Positions 17,017 to 26,595 of a stretch of DNA of 64,000 bases are shown piece by piece. Numbering within the stretch: the stretch's first letter is position 1; each line of letters begins with the position of its first letter. The notes beneath the pieces were generated by a model that saw only the letters and a list, made by a program, of their open reading frames with translations, searched no databases and was not told the origin of the DNA. A program made the translations under genes and the position numbers. Source of the stretch: Saccharothrix deserti (lineage in GTDB: Bacteria; Actinomycetota; Actinomycetes; Mycobacteriales; Pseudonocardiaceae); contig NZ_VKAB01000017.1 of the NCBI RefSeq assembly GCF_009769385.1, positions 124,001 to 188,000 of the forward strand, in the 5' to 3' direction.

Positions 17017-17846
17017 TGGAGAACTTCTTCGACTTCCGGCTCACCGTCGAGCTGCTGGGCTACGTCCAGCCGATGCTCATCGCGGGTGCCGTGCTCGGGC
17101 TGGTGGCCGGGCTGCTCGGCCCGCTGGTCGTGACCCGCAAGATGGCGTTCGCCGTGCACGGCACGAGCGAGTTGGCGTTCACCGGCGGCGCGGCGGCCCT
17201 GCTGATCGGGATCGGCGTCGGGTACGGCGCGCTGGCGGGCTCCGTCATCGCGGCCCTGCTGCTGGGGCTGCTGAGCAGGCGTGATTCGGACCGGGACTCG
17301 GTGATCGGCGCGATCCTCGCGTTCGGCCTCGGTCTCGGCGTGCTGTTCCTCGCCCTCTACAAGGGACGGGCGGCGAACAAGTTCGGCCTGCTCACCGGCC
17401 AGGTGGTGAGCGTCGGGTCGACCGACCTGTGGCTGCTGATCGGCTCCTCGGTCGCCGTGCTGGCGGTGCTGGCGTTCATCTACCGGCCGTTGCACTTCGC
17501 CAGCGTGGACGCGGCGGTGGCCGTGGCGCGCGGCGTGCCGGTGCGCACGCTGTCGGTGGTGTTCGCGGTGCTGGTGGGCGTGGCGACGGCGTTGAGCGTG
17601 CAGCTCGTCGGCGCGCTGCTCGTGCTGTCGCTGATGATCACGCCCGCGGCGGCGGCGAGCCGGGTCACCGCGAGCCCGCTGAAGGCCACCGTGCTGGCCG
17701 TGGTGTTCGCCGAGGTGTCCGTGCTGGGCGGGATGCTGCTGTCGCTCGCGCCCGGTATGCCGGTGAGCGCGTTCGTCACCGCCGTGTCGTTCTTCATCTA
17801 CCTGGTCTGCCGGCTGATGAGCGGCAAGCGGGAAAGAGTCCAGTAA
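17016..17846 (+). CDS. Metal ABC transporter permease
   Basis: A 276-residue ABC-3-family permease with about eight membrane helices, e.g. ALLIGIGVGYGALAGSVIAALLLGLL and the conserved MITPAAAASRV. It completes the importer. The ATG at 17016 shares a base with the previous stop (TGATG); a TTG at 17013 would add one residue. Confidence 0.92.
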   Translation: MENFFDFRLTVELLGYVQPMLIAGAVLGLVAGLLGPLVVTRKMAFAVHGTSELAFTGGAAALLIGIGVGYGALAGSVIAALLLGLLSRRDSDRDSVIGAILAFGLGLGVLFLALYKGRAANKFGLLTGQVVSVGSTDLWLLIGSSVAVLAVLAFIYRPLHFASVDAAVAVARGVPVRTLSVVFAVLVGVATALSVQLVGALLVLSLMITPAAAASRVTASPLKATVLAVVFAEVSVLGGMLLSLAPGMPVSAFVTAVSFFIYLVCRLMSGKRERVQ

Positions 17847-17969
17847 CACGTTTGGGATCGGCTGCGAGCGGGTACACGCGTCGCAAGGGGGCACCGGCCC
17901 GGCTGCGGGCCGCGCGGAAGCAGGTGCCATGCGACGCACGATGACGCCGGGGATCCACCGCGGTCGCGG

Positions 17970-18090
17970 TGGCGGATCAGGCCGTGCCCGCGACCGTCGT
18001 TCTTCCCGCAGCTGTCGTGCTCGTGCGTGCCGCACGCGTGGCTGTCGTGCTCGTGGCTGTCGTGCGCGTGCCCACTTAGCGCGTGTCCAC
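17970..18090 (-). pseudogene. His/Asp/Cys-rich reading frame without a start codon (possible metal-binding relic)
   Basis: On the minus strand, directly after the diguanylate cyclase stop, one frame reads GHAHDSHEHDSHACGTHEH and DSCGKNDGRGHG, dense in His, Asp and Cys. The frame is open further both ways but has no ATG, GTG or TTG near the motif. A 15-base tandem repeat (CTAAGTGGRCACGCG) at its head covers the cyclase stop codon. It faces the zinc-type importer. It could be a broken metal-binding tail or chance in high-GC sequence. Confidence 0.3.
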
Positions 18091-19575
18091 TTAGGCGGAC
18101 CGCGTGGCCCTGGCCGTCCCCTGCTCGACGGACTCGTCCAGCGACGGGTCCACCCGCGGTGCGGGCAGCAGTCGGATCTCGCCCGCAGCGACCCGCACCT
18201 GGTTGCGGCCGTTCTCCTTGGCCGCGTAGAGCGCCGCGTCGGCGCAGTGCTGGGCGTCGGTCAGGCACTCGCCGTTTTCCGGCAGCACGGCCACGCCGAT
18301 GGACGCCGAGATGGCGCGCACCTCCGGCCCCTCCGGCGTCAACGGCAGGTTCCGACCGCGCAGGGTCACCGTGTTGCGGTGCTTGTCGGTGGTCACCACG
18401 GACATCTCACCGATCGCCTCGCGCACCCGTTCCGCGATGGCCGTGCCCTGCGCCAGACCCGTGTCGGCGAGCACCACGACGAACTCCTCGCCGCCGTCAC
18501 GGCCCGCGACGTCACCGGGACGCAGCTTCTCCCGCAGTATCCGGCCGACCTCGGCCAGCACGGCGTTGCCCGCCGGGTGGCCCCACGTGTCGTTGATCCG
18601 CTTGAAGTGGTCCAGGTCGATCGCCAGCACGGTCACCGGCCTGCCCTCGTGCCGGCACCGGTCGGTGAGCCTGCCGCCGTACTCGTTCAGGCCGTTGGTG
18701 TTGAACAGGCCGGTCCGGTAGTCGGTGTGGGCGTCCTTCGTCAGCTGCAGGTGCGCCTGGTGCTGCTCGGCGATGAGCCGTTCGAGGTGGGCCTGGCGCT
18801 CCGACGCGCGGTGCAGCAGGGCGTTCACCAGGATCACCGGCACGACCAGCACGAACGGTGCCACCCAGTGCGTCGCGATCAGCATGCCGAGCATCGCACC
18901 GACGCCCAGCGTGGTCATCTCCAGCATGTTGTCGTTGCGCGAGCCGAGCGAGTCGGCGAACCGGGTGGCCGGGTTGACGATCTTCATCGCGATGGTCATC
19001 AGGAGCACCTGGACGAACCAGTACAGCGCCGCGACGCCGACCAGCACCGCGAGCAGGCCGAGGTCGGTCAGCACGCTGCCGGACGCCGCCAGGGAGAAGC
19101 CCGACAGGTGCACGGCGCCGCCCGCGAGGAGCGTGCTCGCCACGATGTGGGCGGACGTGAAGATGAAGCGGTACGGCTGCCGCCGCGCGATCGGCCAGAT
19201 CACGATCCGCAACCAGACGGCCACCAACACGGCGAGGCTGCCCGGGAGCGCGATCGCGGCGGCGAAAGTCCACACCGAAGTCAGGTCGAAGTACGGGCCG
19301 GCGGATTCGTCACGCCGGGATTCCTCGGCGCGCCGGACGATCGTGAGGTGAACGGTGATCGCCAGCACCAAGGCGGTGAACCGAAGCCATTCCGTGCCCG
19401 TTGTAGAACCGACAGTAGTCAGCAGCCCAATGGCGGCAATTGCCACAGCCGCCTCGACCGAAAGGATGTAGGCGATCGCGGTGCGGCGCAGCGACCAGAG
19501 ATCCCACCTGCGGATCTGGTGCCTCTGGACGACTGTCGCGGATGGCTCGTGGTCAGGCAAACTGTTCTTCACCAC
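18091..19575 (-). CDS. Membrane-bound diguanylate cyclase (GGDEF)
   Basis: A 494-residue protein. Residues ~30-255 contain about seven hydrophobic helices (MASE-like sensor of unknown signal), followed by a short coiled region and a GGDEF domain from ~285. The active site is GGEEF (361-365), substrate-binding IDLDHFKRINDTWGH is intact, and an inhibitory I-site RPGD lies five residues before it. It should make cyclic di-GMP with product feedback. There is no EAL or PAS domain. The C-terminal 30 residues are acidic and disordered. It is a single-gene unit; the GTG at 19575 (VKNSLPDHE) fits the open frame. Confidence 0.93.
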   Translation of the reverse strand: MVKNSLPDHEPSATVVQRHQIRRWDLWSLRRTAIAYILSVEAAVAIAAIGLLTTVGSTTGTEWLRFTALVLAITVHLTIVRRAEESRRDESAGPYFDLTSVWTFAAAIALPGSLAVLVAVWLRIVIWPIARRQPYRFIFTSAHIVASTLLAGGAVHLSGFSLAASGSVLTDLGLLAVLVGVAALYWFVQVLLMTIAMKIVNPATRFADSLGSRNDNMLEMTTLGVGAMLGMLIATHWVAPFVLVVPVILVNALLHRASERQAHLERLIAEQHQAHLQLTKDAHTDYRTGLFNTNGLNEYGGRLTDRCRHEGRPVTVLAIDLDHFKRINDTWGHPAGNAVLAEVGRILREKLRPGDVAGRDGGEEFVVVLADTGLAQGTAIAERVREAIGEMSVVTTDKHRNTVTLRGRNLPLTPEGPEVRAISASIGVAVLPENGECLTDAQHCADAALYAAKENGRNQVRVAAGEIRLLPAPRVDPSLDESVEQGTARATRSA

Positions 19576-19808
19576 GTCCCCCTACACTCATGCCGCCGCC
19601 GCGCGGCACCACGCCGGCGCTGCGCCGGCCTTACGGACCCAGTCGGTACCCACGCGCGTAGAGGAGCATCTGCCATGCGTAACCGCGAGTGGTGACCTCA
19701 TCGTTACCCCAGAGCCCGCCTCGAGAATCTTCACTGTGAGTGCGCACGCCCTCGCGGAGTGCGCACGAACGCTACGTCATGGGAATCGTCATTCATGATG
19801 AGTCCGTT

Positions 19809-21032
19809 TCATGTGGTCACCGCGTTCGGGTCCGTCCTGGTCCGCGACCGGTTCCAGGCTACGGTGGCCTGCGCCGCGAGGAGCAATCCGATGCCTCCCG
19901 CGCCCGCGAGTGTCGCGGTCACCGAGCCGATCGCGTGCGCCACCACGCCCGCCAGGGCCATCCCGCCGCCCTGGCTCGAACGCAGCGCCGTGCGCGCGAT
20001 CCCGTAGGCCCGACCGCGGTAGGCGTCGGGCAGGATTCGCATCCACGCCGAACGCGCCGGCGTGTGGTACGCGCCCGCCATACCCGCGATGACCAGCAGT
20101 GCGATGGTCCAGGTCAGGTTGGGGTTCAACGCGAACATGACCAGGGGCGCCAAGGACAGTATGGCGAGTGGACCGATGAGCCGCTCGCGCTTGGCGGGGT
20201 CGCGCACCACCCGGAAGAGCACGGCCACGCCCAGGACGTTGGCCGCGGGCTCGATGGCCAGGATCAGGCCGACCGCCCACACCGCGTCCAGACTCGCCGC
20301 CAGGGGCACGGCAAGCCCCTCGGGAACCATGGCCAGGCCGGCGAGCAGGCGGATGCCCAGCAGGCTGCGCAGCCTGGGTTCGGTGAGCAGGAGCGTCAGG
20401 GCTCCCTGCGGGCCCTCGGGGTCGCGACGCGCACCGAGCGGATCGGCGGCCGGCCGGTGCCGGACGGAGAGCTGGACCAGGACCGCGACCCACACGAACG
20501 TCGCCGCGTCGATCACGAGCGCGACGTTGGCGCCGGCGCCGTGGACGAGGAACCCCGCGGCGGCCAAACCAGCCATCTGGGCGACATCCACGGACGTGCC
20601 GAACAGCGCCACGCCGTCGTCGTAGCGCTTCTCCGGCAGCACGTGGGGCAGGCTCGCCTCCTGGGCCGCCAGGAACGGCGACGAGATCATCAGGACGACG
20701 ACCAGCAGCACCAGCATGATCCACAGCGGCATCCCGGGCACGGCCATGAGGCCGACCAGGACGGCCTGGAGCCACGCGCAGCACACCATCACCGTGCGAC
20801 GGGGGAACCGGTCCGCGATCCAACCGAGCATCGGCCCGGAGATCAGCGACGGGAACAGCGTCAACGACCAGGTGAGGGCGGTCCAGGCGGGGGAGTGGGT
20901 GCGTTCGAACACCAACAGCGACAACGCGACCGCGGCGAGCTGGTCGCCGAAAGTCGACACCGTCGAGCCGATCCACATGCCGCGGAACTCGCGGTTGCCC
21001 ACGAGCGCGCGGATGGTCCCCCCGGAAGTCAC
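19809..21032 (-). CDS. MFS transporter
   Basis: A 407-residue major-facilitator protein with ~12 helices, of the MFS_3/enterobactin-exporter-like type: N-terminal FRGMWIGSTVSTFGDQLAAV and the loop motif IADRFPRRTVM. It likely exports a small molecule or drug. It is monocistronic, with a 363-base gap on its upstream side. No regulator gene is adjacent. Confidence 0.9.
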   Translation of the reverse strand: MTSGGTIRALVGNREFRGMWIGSTVSTFGDQLAAVALSLLVFERTHSPAWTALTWSLTLFPSLISGPMLGWIADRFPRRTVMVCCAWLQAVLVGLMAVPGMPLWIMLVLLVVVLMISSPFLAAQEASLPHVLPEKRYDDGVALFGTSVDVAQMAGLAAAGFLVHGAGANVALVIDAATFVWVAVLVQLSVRHRPAADPLGARRDPEGPQGALTLLLTEPRLRSLLGIRLLAGLAMVPEGLAVPLAASLDAVWAVGLILAIEPAANVLGVAVLFRVVRDPAKRERLIGPLAILSLAPLVMFALNPNLTWTIALLVIAGMAGAYHTPARSAWMRILPDAYRGRAYGIARTALRSSQGGGMALAGVVAHAIGSVTATLAGAGGIGLLLAAQATVAWNRSRTRTDPNAVTT

Positions 21033-21395
21033 GACTCCCCCAGGTTGCTCGGCCCCGATGAGTGAGTCACGTTACCCCCACCCGAAGTAACAATTCCCTC
21101 GGTTAGCACGGTAGAAGCTGCCGGATGTGCAATCTCTAGTCCTACCACAGTGTGTACCTGAACGGAGCAGGTCGGTTACCTAAAGTAGTTACAATGGCGA
21201 AAAATCAGCTCCTTATTCTTCACAGTTGACCGTAGGTGACCCGGCGTGAGCAATCCTCGCCTACCCTACGTCGACCGCGGTCGCGATTGGGTCTGAGGTC
21301 GATGGTCCGACCGGGTCAGCACGTTCCTGCGGGCCGCCGAGCCGACCGCGACGGTTGGGTGCGTAATTGTTGAACAAACACAGAGTTGTCGATCT
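21033..21395. other. 363-base intergenic region, AT-richer
   Basis: It separates the upstream end of the MFS gene from the end of the MBOAT gene. It is noticeably richer in A/T than its neighbours, which fits promoters for the MFS gene. A 12-base palindrome CGACCGCGGTCG lies near 21270. I see no coding frame with homology. Confidence 0.6.
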
Positions 21396-22817
21396 TCAGA
21401 ACTGGTAGTAGAGGAACGGGCTGAACGTGCCGCTGGCGACCAGGATCGCCGCGTAGCCAACGCCGACCGTCATCAGCGAGACCCTGGCCGCGGTGGCCAC
21501 CTTGTCGCGGGAAGACTCCAGGTAGGGGCCGGTCACGGGGTGGTCGGGCAGCGCCACAATCGCCAGCGCGAGCAGCAGCAGCACAATGCGCTGATTGGTC
21601 GCCGCGGCCGCGACCGCTTCAGTCAGTCCGCTGAGATCCGGCAACAGCAAGTGCCCGATGATTGTGAACGCTGTACCTAGATCGGCGGACCGGAAGAACA
21701 CCCAGCCGATTACCACCAGCAACATCGTGAGGGCCCGCCGCGCAATTCGGGCACGCGTAGTGACGGGCGCCGAATCCCACCCGAATCGGCGCTCCAGGAC
21801 GAGCAGGCCGCCGTGGAACAAACCCCACACGAGGAACGTCCAGTTGGCGCCGTGCCAGAAACCGGTGAGCACGAAAACGATCGTCAGGTTGCGATAGGTC
21901 TGAACCACACCGCCGCGGTTCCCGCCCAGTGGGATATAGACGTAATCGCGGAACCAGCGGGACAGCGACATGTGCCAGCGGCGCCAGAACTCGGTGATCG
22001 TGACCGACGAGTACGGGCGGGCGAAGTTCTCCGGCAGCCGGAAGCCGAGCATGCGGCCGAGGCCGATGGCCATGTCCGAGTAGCCGGAGAAGTCGAAGTA
22101 CAGCTGGAGCGTGTAGCCGACCGCGCCCAGCCAGGCGACGGCCGTGGTCATCTCGTCGGCCGGGGTGGCGAAGCAGGCGTCGACCATCGGCGCGAGCGAG
22201 TCGGCGATGATCACCTTCTTGCACAGGCCGAGGGCGAACCGGGGGAAACCGGCCGCGATGTCGTCCAAGCGGTGCATGCGCGGCTGCGGCAGCTGGTCGG
22301 CGATCTCCCGGTAGCGCACGATCGGGCCGGCGACGAGCTGCGGGAACATCGCGATGTAGGTGACGAACGCGACCGGCTCGCGCAGGGCCGGGCGCTCGCC
22401 CCGGTACACGTCGACCACGTAGGAGATGTGGTGGAACGTGTAGAAGGAGATGCCGATCGGCAGCGCGAGTTCGAGCACCGGCAGGTCGGCGCCGACGACG
22501 GACGCGATGTCGTGCAGCTGGGCGGTGGCGAACCCGGCGTACTTCCAGATGATCAGGACGCCTAGGTCGACCGCGATCGCGCCGACCAGGACCAGGCGCC
22601 GGTCGCCCGGCGAGCCCGGCTCCAGCCGCCGCCCGGCCAGGAAGTTGACCACCATGCAGGCGAGCAGCAGCAACGTCGTCCCGCCCGCGCCGGACACGTA
22701 GAACAGCAGGCTCGCCACCGCGACCACGCCGTTGCGCCAGTTCCTGGGCGTGACGAGGACGGTCGCGAGCACGACCGGCAGGAAGAACCACAGGAACAAC
22801 GGGCTGGCGAAAGACAT
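21396..22817 (-). CDS. MBOAT-family membrane O-acyltransferase
   Basis: A 473-residue AlgI/DltB-like protein with about ten helices. The catalytic histidine is in the conserved GFWHGANWTF and the upstream signature RWHMSLSRWFRDYVYIPLG is intact. Such proteins move acyl groups across the membrane for transfer to extracellular polysaccharides or other acceptors, usually with an AlgJ/DltD/SGNH partner. No such partner is adjacent, so the acceptor is unknown. It lies directly upstream of a palindromic repeat that ends the rlmB operon. Confidence 0.92.
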   Translation of the reverse strand: MSFASPLFLWFFLPVVLATVLVTPRNWRNGVVAVASLLFYVSGAGGTTLLLLACMVVNFLAGRRLEPGSPGDRRLVLVGAIAVDLGVLIIWKYAGFATAQLHDIASVVGADLPVLELALPIGISFYTFHHISYVVDVYRGERPALREPVAFVTYIAMFPQLVAGPIVRYREIADQLPQPRMHRLDDIAAGFPRFALGLCKKVIIADSLAPMVDACFATPADEMTTAVAWLGAVGYTLQLYFDFSGYSDMAIGLGRMLGFRLPENFARPYSSVTITEFWRRWHMSLSRWFRDYVYIPLGGNRGGVVQTYRNLTIVFVLTGFWHGANWTFLVWGLFHGGLLVLERRFGWDSAPVTTRARIARRALTMLLVVIGWVFFRSADLGTAFTIIGHLLLPDLSGLTEAVAAAATNQRIVLLLLALAIVALPDHPVTGPYLESSRDKVATAARVSLMTVGVGYAAILVASGTFSPFLYYQF

Positions 22818-22888
22818 CGCCGCAGACCTTATCCGCCGCTCACGCGCCCCGGAGCCGTTCGCTCCACAAACCGACCCACCTCACACCG

Positions 22889-22996
22889 CGCACCCCCACG
22901 AACGCAGCCCCCACCCCCGCGAACGCAGGACACACGCTCCGCGGTGTGTCCTGCGTTCAGGACGGGTGTGTTGTGCGTTCGGGGTGGGTCAGCCGC
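22889..22996. repeat. Nested palindromic repeat (family B), copy 1
   Basis: The core GAACGCAGGACACAC (22921-22935) pairs perfectly with 22944-22958; outer arms based on CGAACGCA/TGCGTTCGGGG surround it. The layout and much of the sequence (GTGTGTCCTRCGTTCAGRACGGGTGTGT) recur at 56829-56914. It ends the rlmB coding region and probably also works as its terminator. Confidence 0.75.
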
Positions 22997-23957
22997 GGAT
23001 GTCTTGGCGGCGTCGGCGGGCGATCTCGGCCAGGACGACACCGGCGGCGACGGAGGCGTTCAGCGACTCCACGCCGGCGGCCATCGGGATCGAGACGGTC
23101 TGGTCGCACGTCTCCTTGACCAGGCGCGACAGGCCCCGGCCCTCGGAGCCGACGACCACGACCAGCGGGCCGGTGGCCAGGTCGAGGCCGTCCACGTCGA
23201 CGTCGCCGTCCGCGTCCAGACCGATGATCATCAGCCCGGCCTCGGCCCACTCCTTGAGCTGCCGGGTCAGGTTCGTCGCCACCGCGATCGGCATCCGCGC
23301 CGCCGTGCCGGCACTCGTCCGCCACGCCACCGCGGTGATACCCGCCGAACGGCGCTGCGGCAGCACGACCCCGTGCGCCCCGAACGCCGCCGCCGACCGC
23401 ACCACGGCGCCCAGGTTGCGCGGGTCCGTCACCCCGTCCAACGCCACCAGCAACGGCGGCATCCCGGACTGGTTCGCGATCTTCAGCAGGTCACGCGGCT
23501 CGGCGTACTCGTACGGCGGCACCTGGAGCCCGAGCCCCTGGTGCATCGCGCCGCCGGTGATCCGGTCCAGCTCACCGCGCTGCACCTCCAGCACCGAGAT
23601 GCCACGGGTCGCGGCCAACTGAACGGCCTCGGCGACCCGGTCGTCCGCGTCGATGCCCAAAGCCACGTACAGCGCCGTCGCCGGGATCCCGGCCCGCAGG
23701 CACTCGACCACCGGGTTGCGCCCGGCCACGGTCTCCGGCCCGTTCTCGGCGGCCTTGCGCCGCTGCGTCCGGGCCTGGTCGACCTTCGCCGCCGCGGTGG
23801 CCCGCTTGTACGCGGGGTGGTTGGGTCGTTCGACCGCCTTGGGCGTCGGGCCCTTGCCGTGCAGGCCCTTCGGCTTCTGCCCGCCGGAACCGACGACCGC
23901 GCCCTTCTTGGAGCCGGGGTTGCGCATGGCGCCCCGGCGCTTGGAGTTACCAGCCAC
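22989..23957 (-). CDS. rlmB: 23S rRNA (guanosine-2'-O)-methyltransferase RlmB (TrmH family)
   Basis: A 322-residue SPOUT methyltransferase. Basic Lys/Gly-rich N-terminal extension (~75 residues), RNA-binding L30e-like substrate domain, then the trefoil-knot domain with motif 1 DPRNLGAVVRSAAAFG, motif 2 VVGSEGRGLSRL and motif 3 IPMAAGVESLNASVA. It methylates a guanosine of 23S rRNA using SAM. Five bases separate it from cysS, as in the mycobacterial Rv3579c-Rv3580c pair. Confidence 0.94.
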   Translation of the reverse strand: MAGNSKRRGAMRNPGSKKGAVVGSGGQKPKGLHGKGPTPKAVERPNHPAYKRATAAAKVDQARTQRRKAAENGPETVAGRNPVVECLRAGIPATALYVALGIDADDRVAEAVQLAATRGISVLEVQRGELDRITGGAMHQGLGLQVPPYEYAEPRDLLKIANQSGMPPLLVALDGVTDPRNLGAVVRSAAAFGAHGVVLPQRRSAGITAVAWRTSAGTAARMPIAVATNLTRQLKEWAEAGLMIIGLDADGDVDVDGLDLATGPLVVVVGSEGRGLSRLVKETCDQTVSIPMAAGVESLNASVAAGVVLAEIARRRRQDIRG

Positions 23958-23961
23958 GAGC

Positions 23962-25356
23962 TCAGTCGTCCTTCAAAGTCCACAACGGACCGTCGGGGGT
24001 GTCCTCGACGGCGATACCGGCCAGGAGCAGGTGATCGCGCAGCGCGTCCGCGCGCGCGAAGTCCCGGTCCTTGCGGGCCTGCGACCGCTCTTCCAGCAGC
24101 CGATCCACCAGCACGCCCAGCGCGCGTCTGCCCGCGCCACCACCCGCCGAGGCGTCGTGCCACCGCGGTGACAGCGGGTCCAAGCCGAGCACGTCGGTCA
24201 TCGCCCGCACCGACTCGGCGGCGGCACGCGCGCCCAGGTCGTCACCGGACTCCAGCGCCGTGTTGCCCTCGCGCAACCGCTTGTGGATCGCGGCCAACGC
24301 GCCGGGCGTGCCCATGTCGTCGTCCATCGACGCCACGAACGCGGGCGACAGCTCGCCGTCCGCACCGACGGCCCCGGTCCGCTCGACCACGCGCCGCAGG
24401 AACGACTCGATCCGCCGGTACGCGGACACCGACTCGTCCAACGCCTCGGGCGAGTACTCGATGTGCGACCGGTAGTGCGGCCCCACCAGGTAGTACCGCA
24501 GCTCCGGCGCCCGCACCTGCTCCAGCATCGCCGGGATGGACACCGTGTTGCCGAGCGACTTGGCCATCTTCTCGCCGCCCATGGTCACCCAGGCGTTGTG
24601 CATCCAGTACCGGGCGAACCCGTCGCCCGCGGCCCGCGACTGCGCCTGCTCGTTCTCGTGGTGCGGGAAGATCAGGTCGATGCCGCCGCCGTGGACGTCG
24701 AACGTGCCGCCCAGGTACGCGGTCGCCATCGCCGAGCACTCCAGGTGCCAGCCCGGACGGCCCGGACCCCACGGCGTCGGCCACGACGGCTCGCCCGGCT
24801 TCGCGGCCTTCCACAGCGTGAAGTCGCGCGGGTCGCGCTTGCCGGTCGCGGCGGACTCGCCCTGGTGCACCTCGTCCAGCTTCTGCCCGGACAACGCGCC
24901 GTACTCGGGGAACGACGTCACCGAGAAGTACACGTCACCGCCGGACGCGTAGGCGTGGCCCTTCTCGATCAGCCGGTCCATCAGCTCGACCATCTGCGTG
25001 ACGTGCCCCGTCGCGCGCGGCGAGTACGAGGCGGGCAGGCAGCCCAGCGCGTCGTAGGCGTCGTCGAACGCCCGCTCGTGCTGGTACGCCCACTCCCACC
25101 ACTCGGCGTTGTGCTCAGCGGCCTTGGTGAGGATCTTGTCGTCGATGTCGGTGACGTTGCGCACCAGGTGCACGGTCGAGCCGTCACGGCCCAGCCAGCG
25201 GCGCAGCACGTCGAAGTTGAGGCCGCTGCGCACGTGCCCGATGTGCGGAACGCCCTGCACGGTGGCCCCACAGACGTAGATCGACGCCGTTCCGCTGACC
25301 TGCGGGACGAACTCCCGCATGGACCGGGTCGCGGTGTCGAATAGGTGGAGGCTCAC
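23962..25356 (-). CDS. cysS: Cysteinyl-tRNA synthetase
   Basis: A 464-residue class I synthetase. The HIGH motif is VPHIGHVRSG and KMSKS is KMAKSLGN; Zn-binding Cys and His occur in YVCGATVQG, HLECSAMA and HGGGIDLIFPHHENE. The anticodon-binding helical domain is at the C-terminus. It charges tRNA-Cys. The GTG at 25356 gives the usual MSLHLFDT start. It is followed closely by rlmB. Confidence 0.97.
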   Translation of the reverse strand: MSLHLFDTATRSMREFVPQVSGTASIYVCGATVQGVPHIGHVRSGLNFDVLRRWLGRDGSTVHLVRNVTDIDDKILTKAAEHNAEWWEWAYQHERAFDDAYDALGCLPASYSPRATGHVTQMVELMDRLIEKGHAYASGGDVYFSVTSFPEYGALSGQKLDEVHQGESAATGKRDPRDFTLWKAAKPGEPSWPTPWGPGRPGWHLECSAMATAYLGGTFDVHGGGIDLIFPHHENEQAQSRAAGDGFARYWMHNAWVTMGGEKMAKSLGNTVSIPAMLEQVRAPELRYYLVGPHYRSHIEYSPEALDESVSAYRRIESFLRRVVERTGAVGADGELSPAFVASMDDDMGTPGALAAIHKRLREGNTALESGDDLGARAAAESVRAMTDVLGLDPLSPRWHDASAGGGAGRRALGVLVDRLLEERSQARKDRDFARADALRDHLLLAGIAVEDTPDGPLWTLKDD

Positions 25357-25401
25357 GTGAAGATGGTACGGGCGATGACCAGCCGGGGTTGAATCGCCCG
25401 G

Positions 25402-26013
25402 TCAAATGTGCTTACGGAGCACCTGCAGCAGAGCATCCGGCCTACTGCCGGTGGGGTGCGGTTCCACGATCTCCACCGCGCACCCGATCGCCGCCGCGCC
25501 GCCGTCCGCTTCGAGGCTGTCGCCGATCATCAGCGCCTCGCTGGGGTGCACGCCCAGCCGGTCGCAGGCGATGCGGAAGAGCTTCGGGTCCGGCTTGATG
25601 AAGCCCTCCTGGTAGGAGAGCACGTACTCGTCCACCCGGTTCTCGACGCCGTGACGTGCGAAAACGGTCCGGATGTCCCAGGCGATGTTGCTGACGACCG
25701 CGGTGGGCAGCTCGGTGCCAAGCGCTTGCGCGGTGTCCGGGTAGGCCTGCCAGAACGGCGGGCTGCACAGGTCCGCGTAGAACCGCGCCGGGTCCTTCGC
25801 GCCCGCCTTCGCGAGAACGGCGAGGTGCATCTCGCGGTGCGCGTCCGGGTCGAGGTCGCGGCGTTCCCACTGTGCGGGATCGATGTCCAGCCCGTCCGCC
25901 ACGCCGACGGGTGCGGTGAGCGCGCGCATCAACTCGGCGTGGGCGGCCAGCGAGTCGTGCTCCAAGCGGAACAGGGTGCCGGAGAAGTCGAAGAGCACGG
26001 CGCGGATCGTCAC
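25402..26013 (-). CDS. HAD-family hydrolase
   Basis: A 203-residue haloacid-dehalogenase-like phosphatase. Motif I LFDFSGTLF has Ser replacing the second Asp of DxD, motif II is VVSNIAW, the Lys is in FIKPDPKLF and motif IV is IGDSLEADGGAA. The missing second Asp (DFSGT) is unusual for phosphatases and closer to some dehalogenase-like members. I prefer the GTG at 26013 (VTIRAVLFD); an ATG at 26040 would add nine residues. It is inserted between ispF/PPOX and cysS, which are closer together in mycobacteria. Confidence 0.85.
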   Translation of the reverse strand: MTIRAVLFDFSGTLFRLEHDSLAAHAELMRALTAPVGVADGLDIDPAQWERRDLDPDAHREMHLAVLAKAGAKDPARFYADLCSPPFWQAYPDTAQALGTELPTAVVSNIAWDIRTVFARHGVENRVDEYVLSYQEGFIKPDPKLFRIACDRLGVHPSEALMIGDSLEADGGAAAIGCAVEIVEPHPTGSRPDALLQVLRKHI

Positions 26014-26194
26014 GGAGCGCACGGTACGTGGTCCGGACATCGGAGGTCTCGGGAAGCAGGAGAACCGAGAGCAGGCTCACCGTGCTTAATTGCCGCTGCT
26101 CCGCAGACGGCGGGCGAGGTCGCCTGGGAGGTCGACCTCGCGTGGTGGTCCAGGTGGGCTTGCCGGACTTGGTGCCGTGCACGACGGCTCGGGG

Positions 26195-26590
26195 CTAGGC
26201 GGCGTTGCCGGTGACCTTCGTCGGGGTCAGTCGGAGCACCACGCGCACCCGGCCGGGCGCGTCGGCCGGGAAGTCCCCGCCGTAGTACTTGTGCGAGAGG
26301 GCGTTCGCCAGCACGCGGCCGGTGTCCTCGGTGATCGTCACGGTGCCGCGGATCTCCGCGTACACCTCCGGGTCGGCGGTGTCCCACACGCTCACGCTAG
26401 CCCGCGGGTCACGCCGGAGGTTGCGTTCCTTGGCCCGGTCGCGGAGGGTGGAGAAGAGCAGGTCGTCGCCGTCCCGGGCGATCCACATCACCGCCGTGTG
26501 CGGGCTGCCGTCCCGGTTGAGTGTGGCCAGCGTGGCGTAGTTCCTGCCGTCGACCAGGGCACGCGTCGCCGCGCTGAGGGTGATCGCCAT
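26195..26590 (-). CDS. PPOX-class F420-dependent oxidoreductase
   Basis: A 131-residue split-barrel protein of the Rv1155-like class. The conserved stretches are YATLATLNRDGSPHTAVMWI, LLFSTLRDRAKERNLRRDPR and VEIRGT-like YAEIRGTVTI. Members reduce substrates with F420H2 or bind F420/FMN. It is six bases after ispF and should be co-transcribed. Confidence 0.9.
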   Translation of the reverse strand: MAITLSAATRALVDGRNYATLATLNRDGSPHTAVMWIARDGDDLLFSTLRDRAKERNLRRDPRASVSVWDTADPEVYAEIRGTVTITEDTGRVLANALSHKYYGGDFPADAPGRVRVVLRLTPTKVTGNAA

Positions 26591-26595
26591 GTGGA

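Noticed and set aside
17929..19695. 588-codon plus-strand frame opposite the diguanylate cyclase
   Set aside because: Arg/His/Asp-rich shadow; the minus strand encodes a complete GGDEF protein.
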